DNA of 57,737 nt from an uncultured bacterium (GTDB taxonomy: Bacteria; Bacteroidota; Bacteroidia; Bacteroidales; Muribaculaceae): NCBI GenBank assembly GCA_945612775.1, contig CALZAF010000003.1, forward strand, positions 1 to 57,737, in the 5' to 3' direction. Every line of letters starts with the position of its first letter. Positions within the stretch are counted from its first letter, which is position 1. The translations under genes were made by a program, and so were the position numbers. Below are positions 45,203 to 53,953 of the stretch, one piece after another. Under the pieces are notes generated by a model. It was not told where the DNA came from. It ran no database searches and saw only the letters and a list, made by a program, of their open reading frames with translations.

Positions 45203-46351
45203 CTAAAATTCGGGATATTTGCCCTTGATAGGAGTAACGCCTATACCAGGCTTGTCGCTCGGCATGACCTTGCCGTCGATTACCTTCACACCAGAGAAGA
45301 TGTCGTCGGCTATAAGCACATTGCCATCTAGGTCTGCCCAGTCGATAAGCGGACTAAGTTGTGCCGCAGCGGCAATGGCGCACGATGTTTCGGTCATACA
45401 TCCGCACATAATCTTCATTCCGAATGCGCGTGCAAGCGTAATCATCTTATACGCTTCGCTCATACCGGTGCTCTTCATGAGCTTAATGTTGATACCGTCG
45501 TAGTAATCTTTAAGCTTCACAATATCAGGCAGACGGTGGAATACTTCGTCGGCAATGATAGGAATAGGGCTGCGTTCGCGAATCCAAGCTGTATCGTCGA
45601 GACACTCTTCCATCATAGGTTGCTCTATGAATAGGCAGTTCTTGTCGGCAAGATATTCTATGATTTGCATTGCCTGTTCCTTGGTTTTCCATCCGCGATT
45701 GGCGTCAACGCATATTGGTCGGTCGGTGCATTTGCGAATGATGTCGATCATCTCCTTGTCGTTATCGAGGCCGAGCTTAATCTTAATCACCTTATAATCC
45801 TCAGCTTCCTTAATCTTTTGCTTCACCACTTCGGGGGTGTCGATGCCTATGGTGAACGATGATTGAGGTATCTTATCGAGCGACAAGCCCCAAATCTTAT
45901 ACCATGGCTGACCAATAAGTTTGCCCACCAAGTCGTGCAACGCTATATCTACCGATGCCTTAGCTGCACGGTTTTCTGGTTCGATGGCATCAACGTAAGC
46001 AAGTATTTCCTCAATCTTAAACGGGTCGTTGAATTGGCTCAAATCCACCTTCGAGAGGAATTTTGTTACTGTCTCAATGCTTTCGCCGAGGTATGGAGGC
46101 ATCGACGCTTCGCCGTAGCCTACCACGCCCTCATATTCTATCTTCACCTGAACGCCGGGAGTGGATGTGCGGCTATACTTAGCCAAATTGAACGCATGGC
46201 GCAATTTGAGTTCAAAAGGCAAGAATTTCAAGGTCATGCGACCCGATTTAGTTGTCTTTTTGGTAGCTGCACCCATTGCCGAAAGCGATATCGGTGCTGT
46301 GGCGGCCATTATTCCGAGGCCTGCTCCCACTAAAAATTTCCTTCTATCCAT
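45203..46351 (-). CDS. Tat-exported dipeptide epimerase (L-Ala-D/L-Glu epimerase type)
   Basis: Enolase-superfamily enzyme of 382 residues. The catalytic lysines are Lys192 (KIKLG) and Lys290 (NIKLMK), with metal ligands Asp216 (DANRGW), Glu243 (IEQPM) and Asp268 (ADEVF). This is the layout of L-Ala-D/L-Glu epimerases, which make murein dipeptides degradable. The N-terminus, MDRRKFLVGAG followed by a hydrophobic stretch and SLSAMGA, is a twin-arginine signal, so the folded, metal-loaded enzyme would be exported. It follows the NlpC/P60 gene on the same strand, and YkfB and YkfC pair in the same way in Bacillus. Other dipeptide specificities are possible. Confidence 0.9.
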   Translation of the reverse strand: MDRRKFLVGAGLGIMAATAPISLSAMGAATKKTTKSGRMTLKFLPFELKLRHAFNLAKYSRTSTPGVQVKIEYEGVVGYGEASMPPYLGESIETVTKFLSKVDLSQFNDPFKIEEILAYVDAIEPENRAAKASVDIALHDLVGKLIGQPWYKIWGLSLDKIPQSSFTIGIDTPEVVKQKIKEAEDYKVIKIKLGLDNDKEMIDIIRKCTDRPICVDANRGWKTKEQAMQIIEYLADKNCLFIEQPMMEECLDDTAWIRERSPIPIIADEVFHRLPDIVKLKDYYDGINIKLMKSTGMSEAYKMITLARAFGMKIMCGCMTETSCAIAAAAQLSPLIDWADLDGNVLIADDIFSGVKVIDGKVMPSDKPGIGVTPIKGKYPEF

Positions 46352-46389
46352 TTTTGTAGTATTTAGTTTTTTTCGATTATTTCATTCGT

Positions 46390-47529
46390 TTAGAAGTACC
46401 ATGGGTGATTGCGTACGGCTGTGATACCCTTGGTGCCTACCATGCCATCAATGCGGCTTATCGAGAGGAATGGAGTGGTAAGATAGTCGTCAGCTTCGGG
46501 ATCTACGCTGTTAATCTTCACCTGACCCGAACAGTGGATATATTTGCCGTCGTGCAAATAGATGCCCACATGGGTGACTCTGCCGGTCTTAGTTCCGAAG
46601 AACACCAAGTCGCCGAGACGAGCATCTTTCCAGTCTTCGGCTTTGATAATCTTACCGGTAAGTGCTTGCTGTGATGCGTCGCGCTGCAGAATGATGGCAT
46701 TTGAGAAATAGCTCACCTTGGCAAGACCCGAGCAGTCGGTAAGTTTGGTGGTTGTGCCTCCCCAAAGGTAGCCTGACCCCATCATGCGATGCGCTGTGCG
46801 ACTAACAGTCTCGGCATCAAAATCTTGCTTTGCCCACTTGGCAAATTCTTCTACTTCGCTCTTTTCCACATAGCCTTCGCGGCCGTCGGGTGTAGCGAGG
46901 CGCACCCATTTGCCTTCATCGCCTTTATATTCAAGGATATTGCCCATCACAAGGTCACTAACCGTTTCGTTGCTCTTTGGCTGCGCCACGAGGCGGGTTT
47001 GATATACGGTCACTATATAGCGCTTCGCCTTTTTCCATTGCTCGAAACGCTCGTTATCTACACGGATAAGCGAGTTGCCTGGCACGTATGCTATATAGTC
47101 GTCAGGCATCTGCACGCGATACCAGTCGTCATCTTTTTCAAGCATCTTCACCGGCATTCCCATAATGCCCTGAGTTGCCATTTCGGCAGCGTGGCGGCCT
47201 TCGGTGCGAAGCGATGCCACCGAGAGCTTTATAAATGCCCATGGCAGTTCTTGCGAATTTTCGAGAACGATAAGGCGATTATCGAACTTCACATTATTCT
47301 CATTTAACATCTTTTCGATGGCTTGATTGGCTGCATTGCTATCTACCTTGCCATATAGTGTCACCACGCCATTCTGCAGTGTCGTATTCACGTTCCAGAT
47401 GGCAGTTCGACCGTCGGGCGCAATGGTTTTCTTCAAGTCGGCAAGCAGGCCATCTACATTTTGTGCCGATGCCGAACTAACAGCAAACATCGACAACACG
47501 AGCAGCGATATCTTCTTTAATAGTTTCAT
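46390..47529 (-). CDS. Secreted NlpC/P60 cysteine peptidase with SH3 domains
   Basis: Periplasmic peptidase of 379 residues with a signal peptide (to about SSASAQN). A small N-terminal domain (about 25-95), two bacterial SH3-like segments (about 100-155 and 165-225) and the NlpC/P60 domain follow. The catalytic residues are Cys266 (TDCSGLA), His320 (THVGIYL) and His332 (YIHCSG). The layout matches YkfC-type gamma-D-glutamyl-diamino acid endopeptidases that trim murein tripeptides. It lies between the transglutaminase-like gene and the epimerase, so the set can generate and then epimerise L-Ala-D-Glu outside the cytoplasm. Confidence 0.92.
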   Translation of the reverse strand: MKLLKKISLLVLSMFAVSSASAQNVDGLLADLKKTIAPDGRTAIWNVNTTLQNGVVTLYGKVDSNAANQAIEKMLNENNVKFDNRLIVLENSQELPWAFIKLSVASLRTEGRHAAEMATQGIMGMPVKMLEKDDDWYRVQMPDDYIAYVPGNSLIRVDNERFEQWKKAKRYIVTVYQTRLVAQPKSNETVSDLVMGNILEYKGDEGKWVRLATPDGREGYVEKSEVEEFAKWAKQDFDAETVSRTAHRMMGSGYLWGGTTTKLTDCSGLAKVSYFSNAIILQRDASQQALTGKIIKAEDWKDARLGDLVFFGTKTGRVTHVGIYLHDGKYIHCSGQVKINSVDPEADDYLTTPFLSISRIDGMVGTKGITAVRNHPWYF

Positions 47530-47560
47530 TTTATTATAATGGTTTTGTTGTAAATATTCG

Positions 47561-48979
47561 TTATTTAATTGGTTCAGAGCTGTTAACGGTCAAGTCGTAG
47601 CTGAATTGTCCGTATTCAAGGTTTCCGCCACGCCATTCCACTTCACCAGTCTGCGAATCCACTGTTTCGCTTCTGATAAATGTCTTTTTCGGGCTAAATT
47701 CTCCGCAAACACCTTCGTTGGCAGCCATGCGATAGATATCCATGCCAGCCTTGTAGTAGTCTTGTAGCGATGTGGCAAGTGTAGTGCGACCGAACGACTG
47801 ATCGGTAGGTACCCAACCGATTCCCTCGAAATAGGTTTCGCTCCAGTCGTGAAGGTTGATTTCACCCGGGTGGAGCATCCAACCGCTTTCCCATCGTGCC
47901 GGAATGCCTATCGAACGGCATAGCGTGATGTAGAGAAGCGACACCTGACCACAGTCGCCATGACCGATGTGCAACACATATTCTGGGATATTCGGGATTG
48001 TGCTATATTCTCTTGCTCCTGCCCATTTGAAATTTGCCGAAATCCAATCATAAATCCTCGAAGCCTGAAGCACAGGATTCTTCTCTGTACCAACTATGTC
48101 GAGAGCAAGAGCCTTCATGGCTGGTGTCACCACTTGGTGAGGATATTCCGATGAGGTATAGCGTCGGTACACGTCCGATTCGGTATCGTAAGGCTTAACG
48201 CGCTTCAATAGACACTCTTGCGTAAAACTGCGCTCGCCCACATCATAGGTATAGTTAATCTCAAAGTGAGTTGGTTTACCTTTTTCAGCCACTGCCTCCA
48301 TATATACGGTGTGGTGTATGCTACCTTCCGACATCGTGGCTTTATGCGAGCTACTTAGTAGCTTTATATTCTTTTGACGCAAATTCTCGTAAGGTATCGG
48401 CATCCACACGCGCACCACCTCGCCTGCAGGCACCACGTCGGGCTTCACGTCGATGGTCATCGTGATATTATTTCGATGCCAGTTGCGCACACCGTCTTTG
48501 TTGGCTTTTGTTGCCATAGCCTCATCGTAGTATTTGCGGAGCGATGCAGCTTCGGCATCGCGACTTGCCTGATCGCGCACCTCAAATTCGGCATGTTTCA
48601 GCAACTTGAAATTGCCTATGCCGCGGCGAAACCACCATTCCTGACCGTCGATATCCATATATTCTATGAGTTTATCGAGCTTCCATTGCGCAATCTGCTT
48701 GTCGGTCACTTCATGGCCATAAATCTCCTCGATGCGCAGTTTTCCCTCGGCTGGGGTGATGCAGAAATCCTTGCGGATGCGCTTCATAATGGCATTCAGC
48801 GAATCGATTTGCAGCGAATGAGCATCCTTTTCAGCTTGAGGCAAGCCACGGAGCATCCACTCGGTCTTGGCAAACTCGCCATCGGCAATATATCTCTCCG
48901 CCGCAGTTTTCCAACCCTGTGCATCTGCACAAACCGTCGCCGTCAGCAGCGACAATGTCAAAAGTAGCTGTTCTTTCAT
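47561..48979 (-). CDS. Secreted transglutaminase-like cysteine protease
   Basis: Exported protein of 472 residues. ATG 48979 gives a clear signal peptide (LLLTLSLLTATVCADAQ), so I reject the longer frame starting at 49075. The transglutaminase-like domain (about 280-440) has the triad Cys343 (HGDCGQVS), His377 (LHDWSE) and Asp393 (PTDQSF). The N-terminal 160 residues are helical and a beta domain follows. Prokaryotic members act as peptidases rather than cross-linkers. As first gene of a set with NlpC/P60 and epimerase it probably handles murein or peptide substrates in the periplasm. Confidence 0.88.
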   Translation of the reverse strand: MKEQLLLTLSLLTATVCADAQGWKTAAERYIADGEFAKTEWMLRGLPQAEKDAHSLQIDSLNAIMKRIRKDFCITPAEGKLRIEEIYGHEVTDKQIAQWKLDKLIEYMDIDGQEWWFRRGIGNFKLLKHAEFEVRDQASRDAEAASLRKYYDEAMATKANKDGVRNWHRNNITMTIDVKPDVVPAGEVVRVWMPIPYENLRQKNIKLLSSSHKATMSEGSIHHTVYMEAVAEKGKPTHFEINYTYDVGERSFTQECLLKRVKPYDTESDVYRRYTSSEYPHQVVTPAMKALALDIVGTEKNPVLQASRIYDWISANFKWAGAREYSTIPNIPEYVLHIGHGDCGQVSLLYITLCRSIGIPARWESGWMLHPGEINLHDWSETYFEGIGWVPTDQSFGRTTLATSLQDYYKAGMDIYRMAANEGVCGEFSPKKTFIRSETVDSQTGEVEWRGGNLEYGQFSYDLTVNSSEPIK

Positions 48980-49022
48980 ATCTATTTTAATGTATTTTTT
49001 TGTATTTGACATCTTATTACCA

Positions 49023-49054
49023 CAAAGATAACTATTTCTCACAACGAATGTGAG
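49023..49054 (-). promoter_or_regulatory. Promoter with a 17-bp dyad for the murein-peptide set
   Basis: On the minus strand TATCTTTG (49023-49030) matches the -7 consensus 43 bases before the transglutaminase ATG. Instead of a -33 TTTG there is a perfect dyad, CTCACA-N5-TGTGAG (49038-49054), which covers the -16 to -33 region. It may be an operator or activator site. It could also be the hairpin of a weak LysE-gene terminator, but no T run follows it. Confidence 0.45.
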
Positions 49055-49109
49055 TTTTTTCCCCGTTTTTTTCAACCAAGCGCCTCAAAAAAGCAGGAAT
49101 ATGCCCTTA

Positions 49110-49697
49110 TCAGCTAAATAGGATATACACGGCGCAGGAGGCTAAGAGGATTGCCATTGTGGTGTCGATCTGGCGTGGATAGCGATGGAAGAAATTGTGA
49201 AGTTTGCCGCCTGCAAATACATATAGAAGGTTGGCACCCGGTCCGGCTAACTCAAGCAGGGCTGCCACTATCAGCAAATCGGCAAGGCTGTTGGAATATG
49301 GCAACACAAATGTGGTGTATGCCATCAAGTCAAAAAGGATTATCTTGGCATTTGTGAGCTGCACTATCATGCCTGAGACGAAATTGCAGGTCTTGTGGCT
49401 CTCGCCTGCCTTGCCCGAACTGCGATAAATCTGCCACGACAAATAAAGGATGTAGGCGCAGCCTATGTATTTTAGGTAGCCCACATAACTACCCATCATC
49501 GAACCCACAAAATGTGTTACAAGAGCAGCAATTACCGCCGCAATGCTGAATCCCGCAAGCAGACCCATCCACATGGTCATAGTTTTCCTCACTCCGCATT
49601 TCATAGAACAGTGAAGTGCGAACAAGTTGGCTGGTCCAGGCGTATAGCCCACAAGCAAAATAGCCAACAACAGCGATGGTAGTAGCGATAGCGGCAT
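49110..49697 (-). CDS. LysE/RhtB-family amino acid exporter
   Basis: Inner-membrane exporter of 195 residues with five or six helices. The N-terminal GYTPGPANLFALHCSMKCG is the LysE-family signature, and a conserved NAKIILFDLMAY lies in the middle. Members export lysine, homoserine, threonine or similar amino acids. It precedes the transglutaminase set by 130 bases on the same strand, so it could export products of peptide catabolism, but co-transcription is uncertain. The 205 bases upstream to the GH95 gene hold only that gene's terminator. Confidence 0.9.
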   Translation of the reverse strand: MPLSLLPSLLLAILLVGYTPGPANLFALHCSMKCGVRKTMTMWMGLLAGFSIAAVIAALVTHFVGSMMGSYVGYLKYIGCAYILYLSWQIYRSSGKAGESHKTCNFVSGMIVQLTNAKIILFDLMAYTTFVLPYSNSLADLLIVAALLELAGPGANLLYVFAGGKLHNFFHRYPRQIDTTMAILLASCAVYILFS

Positions 49698-49804
49698 TAA
49701 TTGTTATTTTTTGCCCAATTCTGGGCTGATTAGATTCTCTGCAAAGTTACAAATATTATCCAATCTTGAGAATAAGCACCATGCATCTTATATATAATGT
49801 GGCA

Positions 49805-49851
49805 TAAAAATTTTTGCCCCCGAAAAAGCATTCTATCTTTTCGGGGGCAAA
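49805..49851 (-). terminator. Terminator of the GH95 gene
   Basis: The TTTGCCCCCGAAAA type arm (about 49837-49851 on minus) pairs with its complement at 49813-49827. A second T run follows after a short A stretch. It lies about 50 bases past the GH95 stop. Confidence 0.75.
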
Positions 49852-49902
49852 TTAGTTATTTAGCGAATATTTAATTCTGCGAAAATCAAGAATTTGGCAT
49901 TA

Positions 49903-52365
49903 TTATTCGGCCGCTACGCTATAGGTTTCACCGGGCTTAGTGTCGAACGAGCATAGGTAATACTTGCCATCGCGTGTCTTGGTGCACTTAACGCCGGCCA
50001 CATCGATTGGCTGATAGCTGCGAAGCACGCATTTTCCGCCAATTACGGCCTTGATCGATGCAGTCTTGAGCTTTCCGTCAGCCCATTCGATAGCCACCTC
50101 GAAGTTTCCGCGTGCCTTTAAGCCCTTAACACTACCGCTGCGCCAAGCATCTGGCAATGCAGGCAGAAGGAATATGTCGTCCAGCTGGCTCTGAAGCAAC
50201 ATCTCGGTCACGCCTGCTGTAGCGCCAAAGTTACCATCGATTTGGAATGGTGGGTGTGCGTCGAACATATTAGGATATGTACCACCGCCCCACGATCCGC
50301 TCAATGGGTCGTTGAGATGCATAATTTCGCGGAACATCTTATAGGCGTGATTGCCATCGAGCAGACGGGCTGCGAAATTTATCTTCCAAGCCTTGCTCCA
50401 ACCAGTGCCACCATCGCCGCGGTTGGTGAGTGTAACATCGGCAGCCTTGGCAAGTTCTGGTGTGGTCAATGGAGAAATAGAGTGACCCGGGTGAAGGGCA
50501 TACATGTGCGATAGGTGACGGTGTTCACGCTCCGACTCGGTGAAATCTTCGCTCCATTCGAGCAACTGTCCTTCGCTACCTATTTGATATGGAGGCAGTT
50601 TGGCAAGAATATCTTCGAGTTTCTTAGCATATTTCTTATCCTTTCCGAGAATCTTGGTAGCCTTAATCACGTTGCCAAAGAGGTCGCGAATGATGGCATA
50701 GTCCATGGTGCAACCTTCGGTCACTGCATATCTGCGTCCGTTGAGCAAGAATGCATTCTCTGGCGAGGTAGATGGCGAGGTAATAAGATATCCGTCTCTC
50801 TCGATTAGCCAATCGCAGAAGAAGTCGGCTGCAAGTTTCATCACAGGATAGGCATGCTTGGCGAGGAATTCCTTATCGCCAGTGAAAGCATAGCGTTCCC
50901 AAAGGTCTTGGCTGAGCCAACCGCTTGCTGCATACCAGTTTGCCCACAGAGGATCGCCGTTGCCGCAGTCGCCCACAGCATTTGCCAAGCACCAGATATC
51001 GCTATTCTGGTGAGTGACCCAACCGCGCATACGATAATACTCATAGGCAGCTCGTTCGCCCACTTTCGATAGGTTTTCCACCCAGTCGAGCATTGGCTGG
51101 TGCATCTCGCTCAGGTTGGTGCTTTCCGACAGCCAATAGTTCATCTCTGTATTGATATTGGTGGTGTAGTTCGAACTCCAAGGTGCGCGATACTCCTTAT
51201 TCCAAATACCCTGCAGATTGGCAGCCGAACCGCCTGGACGCGAACAAGATATGAGCAAATAGCGTCCGAACTGATAATAAGTCTCTTCGAGCCCGGTATC
51301 TACGCCGCCATTTGAAAAACGGCGAAGGCGGTCGTCGGTGGTCATCTTTTCGAGAGCCTCAGCATCGGCCCCGCGATCAAGATTGAGCTCTACGCGATTG
51401 AAATACTTAGCGAAATCGGCATCATGAGTCTCCTTTACATTATTATATCGTGCAAAATCGACATTAGCCAAACGGCGCTTGTTGATAGCCTTTTCGTCCT
51501 TGCCCTCAGTGTCGGGGAACTTAAATGGGCCATTGAAGCTGGTTGCAGCAGAGAGGTAAATCACCACCACATCGGCATTGCGAACGTTTATGGCATCCAC
51601 GCCATTTCGCACACTGCCTCCCAAGGCTTCTACCTTGAGAGCAGCCTGCCAGCGCATACCCTTATGGCCGTAAGCTTCTTCACGCATAGGGTTGCGGCCC
51701 TCAATGTTGTAATACACAGGGTCGAGCCAAGCAGGAGCATTGCCCTGAATCTTCAAAGTGTTGTCGGCAACCTCGGTAGTGAACGTCAGCTGGCTCTCCA
51801 TAGCTATGTCGAGGCTGATTTTTCCGGGTTTATCCGCCTCAAATCGCACTACCATCACGCTGTCGGGTGCCGATACGAAGGCTGTGCGGGTATATTTCAC
51901 ACCTTTTTTCACAAAGCTCACCTTGGCTGTGGCATCGGCAAGCGAAAGTTCGCGGCGGTAGCGTTGCACATCGTCCGCTGTAGGAAGCAGTTGCGCTATG
52001 CGTAGGTCGCCAAGCGGCAAAAAGCTCTGAGAATAATGGCCTTGCATCTTTCGGCACAGGCGGTCAGCCTCAGCATAATTCTTCTCGGCAAGCGCCTTGC
52101 GAACTTCGGCAAGATACTTATGCGAATCCTTGTTAACACCATCCTGCACAGGCACACCCGACCATAGGGTGACCTCATTGAGGCGAATCAACTCCACATC
52201 TACTCCGCCATACATCATAGCTCCTATAAAGCCATTGCCCATCGGCAAAGCCTCTTCCCAAACCGACGCCGGTTTGTTGTAGCTTAGTTTTAAGTTAGCG
52301 TTTTCAGCTGCCGCCGGCATCAGCATAGCCAGCGCGGCAAGCATCATAAACATTCTTTTCTTCAT
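49903..52365 (-). CDS. Glycoside hydrolase family 95, secreted alpha-L-fucosidase type
   Basis: Exported enzyme of 820 residues with a signal peptide (MLMPAAAEN). By family it inverts alpha-1,2-L-fucosides such as H antigens on mucin or milk glycans; some GH95 members act on alpha-L-galactosides. GNGFIGAM and RLNEVTLWSG begin the N-terminal beta domain. The (alpha/alpha)6 barrel shows NLQGIWN, TTNINTEMNYW (Asn403 and Asn405), SPSTSPEN (Glu536) and FQIDGNFG (Asp710), which fit the Asn-activated catalytic set described for AfcA. There is no SusC/SusD pair nearby, so it is not part of a recognisable polysaccharide locus. No lipobox is seen. Confidence 0.93.
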   Translation of the reverse strand: MKKRMFMMLAALAMLMPAAAENANLKLSYNKPASVWEEALPMGNGFIGAMMYGGVDVELIRLNEVTLWSGVPVQDGVNKDSHKYLAEVRKALAEKNYAEADRLCRKMQGHYSQSFLPLGDLRIAQLLPTADDVQRYRRELSLADATAKVSFVKKGVKYTRTAFVSAPDSVMVVRFEADKPGKISLDIAMESQLTFTTEVADNTLKIQGNAPAWLDPVYYNIEGRNPMREEAYGHKGMRWQAALKVEALGGSVRNGVDAINVRNADVVVIYLSAATSFNGPFKFPDTEGKDEKAINKRRLANVDFARYNNVKETHDADFAKYFNRVELNLDRGADAEALEKMTTDDRLRRFSNGGVDTGLEETYYQFGRYLLISCSRPGGSAANLQGIWNKEYRAPWSSNYTTNINTEMNYWLSESTNLSEMHQPMLDWVENLSKVGERAAYEYYRMRGWVTHQNSDIWCLANAVGDCGNGDPLWANWYAASGWLSQDLWERYAFTGDKEFLAKHAYPVMKLAADFFCDWLIERDGYLITSPSTSPENAFLLNGRRYAVTEGCTMDYAIIRDLFGNVIKATKILGKDKKYAKKLEDILAKLPPYQIGSEGQLLEWSEDFTESEREHRHLSHMYALHPGHSISPLTTPELAKAADVTLTNRGDGGTGWSKAWKINFAARLLDGNHAYKMFREIMHLNDPLSGSWGGGTYPNMFDAHPPFQIDGNFGATAGVTEMLLQSQLDDIFLLPALPDAWRSGSVKGLKARGNFEVAIEWADGKLKTASIKAVIGGKCVLRSYQPIDVAGVKCTKTRDGKYYLCSFDTKPGETYSVAAE

Positions 52366-52613
52366 ATTGGTTATTAATGGTTTATATTTTTCTCATATAT
52401 TCACATTACCCCATGGCAATATTATGGCATTAGCCTCTTTTCGATACAAATCCTTTACAAAGAAAATTATTACTCACCAATTTACCAAAAATATCTGTGC
52501 TAATTTTCAGAAATTAGTATGCTCGCTGCTGGAGCATCGGTCATGGCCACCAACAATGCAACGTCAAGCAGATACTGTTAAATGCGTTTAAATATACATT
52601 TCTTCATATCTTT

Positions 52614-52663
52614 ACACTTTTATGTGGGAATAATTGCCATTTCTCCACACTTTTATGTGGGAA
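52614..52663 (+). repeat. Two 17-bp direct repeats upstream of the orphan secreted gene
   Basis: ACACTTTTATGTGGGAA occurs at 52614-52630 and again at 52647-52663, 33 bases start to start, about three helical turns. They lie 47 bases upstream of the -33 box at 52710. The second copy contains CCACA/TGTGG dyad symmetry. This is the only patterned part of the 420-base divergent region 52366-52785; the half next to GH95 shows no clear signal. Confidence 0.75.
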
Positions 52664-52709
52664 CAATGGGAGAAGAATACAAAAAAACGGTAACTCATGC
52701 AATATTTGC

Positions 52710-52740
52710 TTTGACATATCGTAAATATTTCATTAATTTG
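52710..52740 (+). promoter_or_regulatory. Promoter of the orphan secreted gene
   Basis: TTTG at 52710-52713 and TTAATTTG at 52733-52740 are 19 bases apart. The -7 box differs from TAnnTTTG at one position. Transcription would start near 52747, about 40 bases before ATG 52786. Confidence 0.6.
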
Positions 52741-52785
52741 CATATAAACATAAACAGGAAATTATCAAAAAACAATTACATATCT

Positions 52786-53754
52786 ATGGACAAGAAAAGA
52801 TTAATTACTTTGAAATTGGTAATGGCGGCGGTGGTTGCTTTTGTAATGATGTCGCCGGCTGTGGCTCAGGAACAAGAGGTTAGCGACGACAACTATGTGC
52901 CTGTGATTGCATATTTTGGCAAAAACGACACAACTTATTTCTGCGAGACTCACAGCAGATTTAAAATCATCAACTCCGATACCATTTTCGACTACAACTA
53001 TGAGTTTACCTATAGCCTTGCAGTAATCGACTCTACTGCCAACAGTTACACCATAAAGTATCTGCCAGGCGATAACTCTTGCCTCGATGGCCGAAATATC
53101 AATCCGCAATTTTTGCCGGCATTCGCCAGCGTGATGCCTACCGAATTGACGTTCATCACCGACGAATGTGGCGCTGTGAAGCACATTGTGGAATGGGAAA
53201 AGGTAAGCAAAGCCATTGGTGAGGGCTTAAGCGCAGCACTGGGCAATCTTTCTCCCGAAGTAGCTGAAAATATCAAGAACAACAAAATATTTGATGTTAG
53301 CAGCGAGGAAGTTCTTCTACAACGGTTTACTCCCGCCAACCTTTTGTTTTGCGCCCATGGCGTAGGATACCAACTTGGCATGACGGAGACGAACGACAGC
53401 ACGGCTACCGGCAAATCTAACACAAAAGTCTTTGCCGAGTATCTCAACGAGGAAGAGGCTGAATTTGAAGGCGATTACCGCATTATCACTTCAACCCAAA
53501 GTGAGCTGCCGACTGAAGCAGTAACCGAAACAGTGTCGTCGCTGCTCACCGACATGGCAAGCACTTCCATAAAAAAGGAAGAAATCAAAGACGCCATAAA
53601 GCAAATCGACAAAGTTGAAGTAACCGTTTCGCACCTGTTGCAATATTTCGTCAACGGATGGCCTATGATTATACAAAAAGTTACCGACGTAGAGACAATG
53701 GGCACAATACGCAAAGATATAACCACCATAGAATGTACAGGCTACCACTGGTAA
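52786..53754 (+). CDS. Secreted protein of unknown function
   Basis: A 322-residue protein I do not recognise. ATG 52786 gives a clean signal peptide (residues about 5-25, ending AVAQEQ); the frame is open to 52582, but that part includes the promoter and repeats and is rejected. The mature protein is mixed alpha/beta, with VPVIAYFGKNDTTYFCE at the start and two later cysteines. Its C-terminal part is acidic-helical, then VTVSHLLQYFVNGWPMIIQ. It has no lipobox, membrane helix or catalytic motif I can name. It has its own promoter, upstream direct repeats and a terminator, so it is an independently controlled monocistron. Confidence 0.8.
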   Translation: MDKKRLITLKLVMAAVVAFVMMSPAVAQEQEVSDDNYVPVIAYFGKNDTTYFCETHSRFKIINSDTIFDYNYEFTYSLAVIDSTANSYTIKYLPGDNSCLDGRNINPQFLPAFASVMPTELTFITDECGAVKHIVEWEKVSKAIGEGLSAALGNLSPEVAENIKNNKIFDVSSEEVLLQRFTPANLLFCAHGVGYQLGMTETNDSTATGKSNTKVFAEYLNEEEAEFEGDYRIITSTQSELPTEAVTETVSSLLTDMASTSIKKEEIKDAIKQIDKVEVTVSHLLQYFVNGWPMIIQKVTDVETMGTIRKDITTIECTGYHW

Positions 53755-53785
53755 TGCCTCTCTACTAATCACAACAACCCCACAC

Positions 53786-53828
53786 CACGGCGATAGCCAT
53801 CAAACAGCTTTCGCCGTGTTAATTTTTT
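53786..53828 (+). terminator. Terminator of the orphan secreted gene
   Basis: CACGGCGATAGC (53786-53797) pairs with GCTTTCGCCGTG (53807-53818) with one T-T mismatch. TTAATTTTTT follows. Confidence 0.82.
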
Positions 53829-53898
53829 AGTATTTCGGCATAAAATCAGCCTATAAGTCATTAATTAAGGTTAATTTAAATCATTTTCACTAAATCGT

Positions 53899-53929
53899 TT
53901 TGCAATATCTGCCAAAATTAGTAAATTTG
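53899..53929 (+). promoter_or_regulatory. Promoter of bamD and rpoZ
   Basis: TTTG at 53899-53902 and TAAATTTG at 53922-53929 are 19 bases apart, a full consensus Bacteroidetes promoter. Transcription should begin near 53936, about 18 bases before ATG 53954. Confidence 0.8.
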
Positions 53930-53953
53930 CAGGCTAAAATACGCGTAATAATT

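Noticed and set aside
52582..52785. N-terminal extension of the orphan secreted protein
   Set aside because: The extension spans the direct repeats and promoter, while ATG 52786 gives a standard signal peptide.
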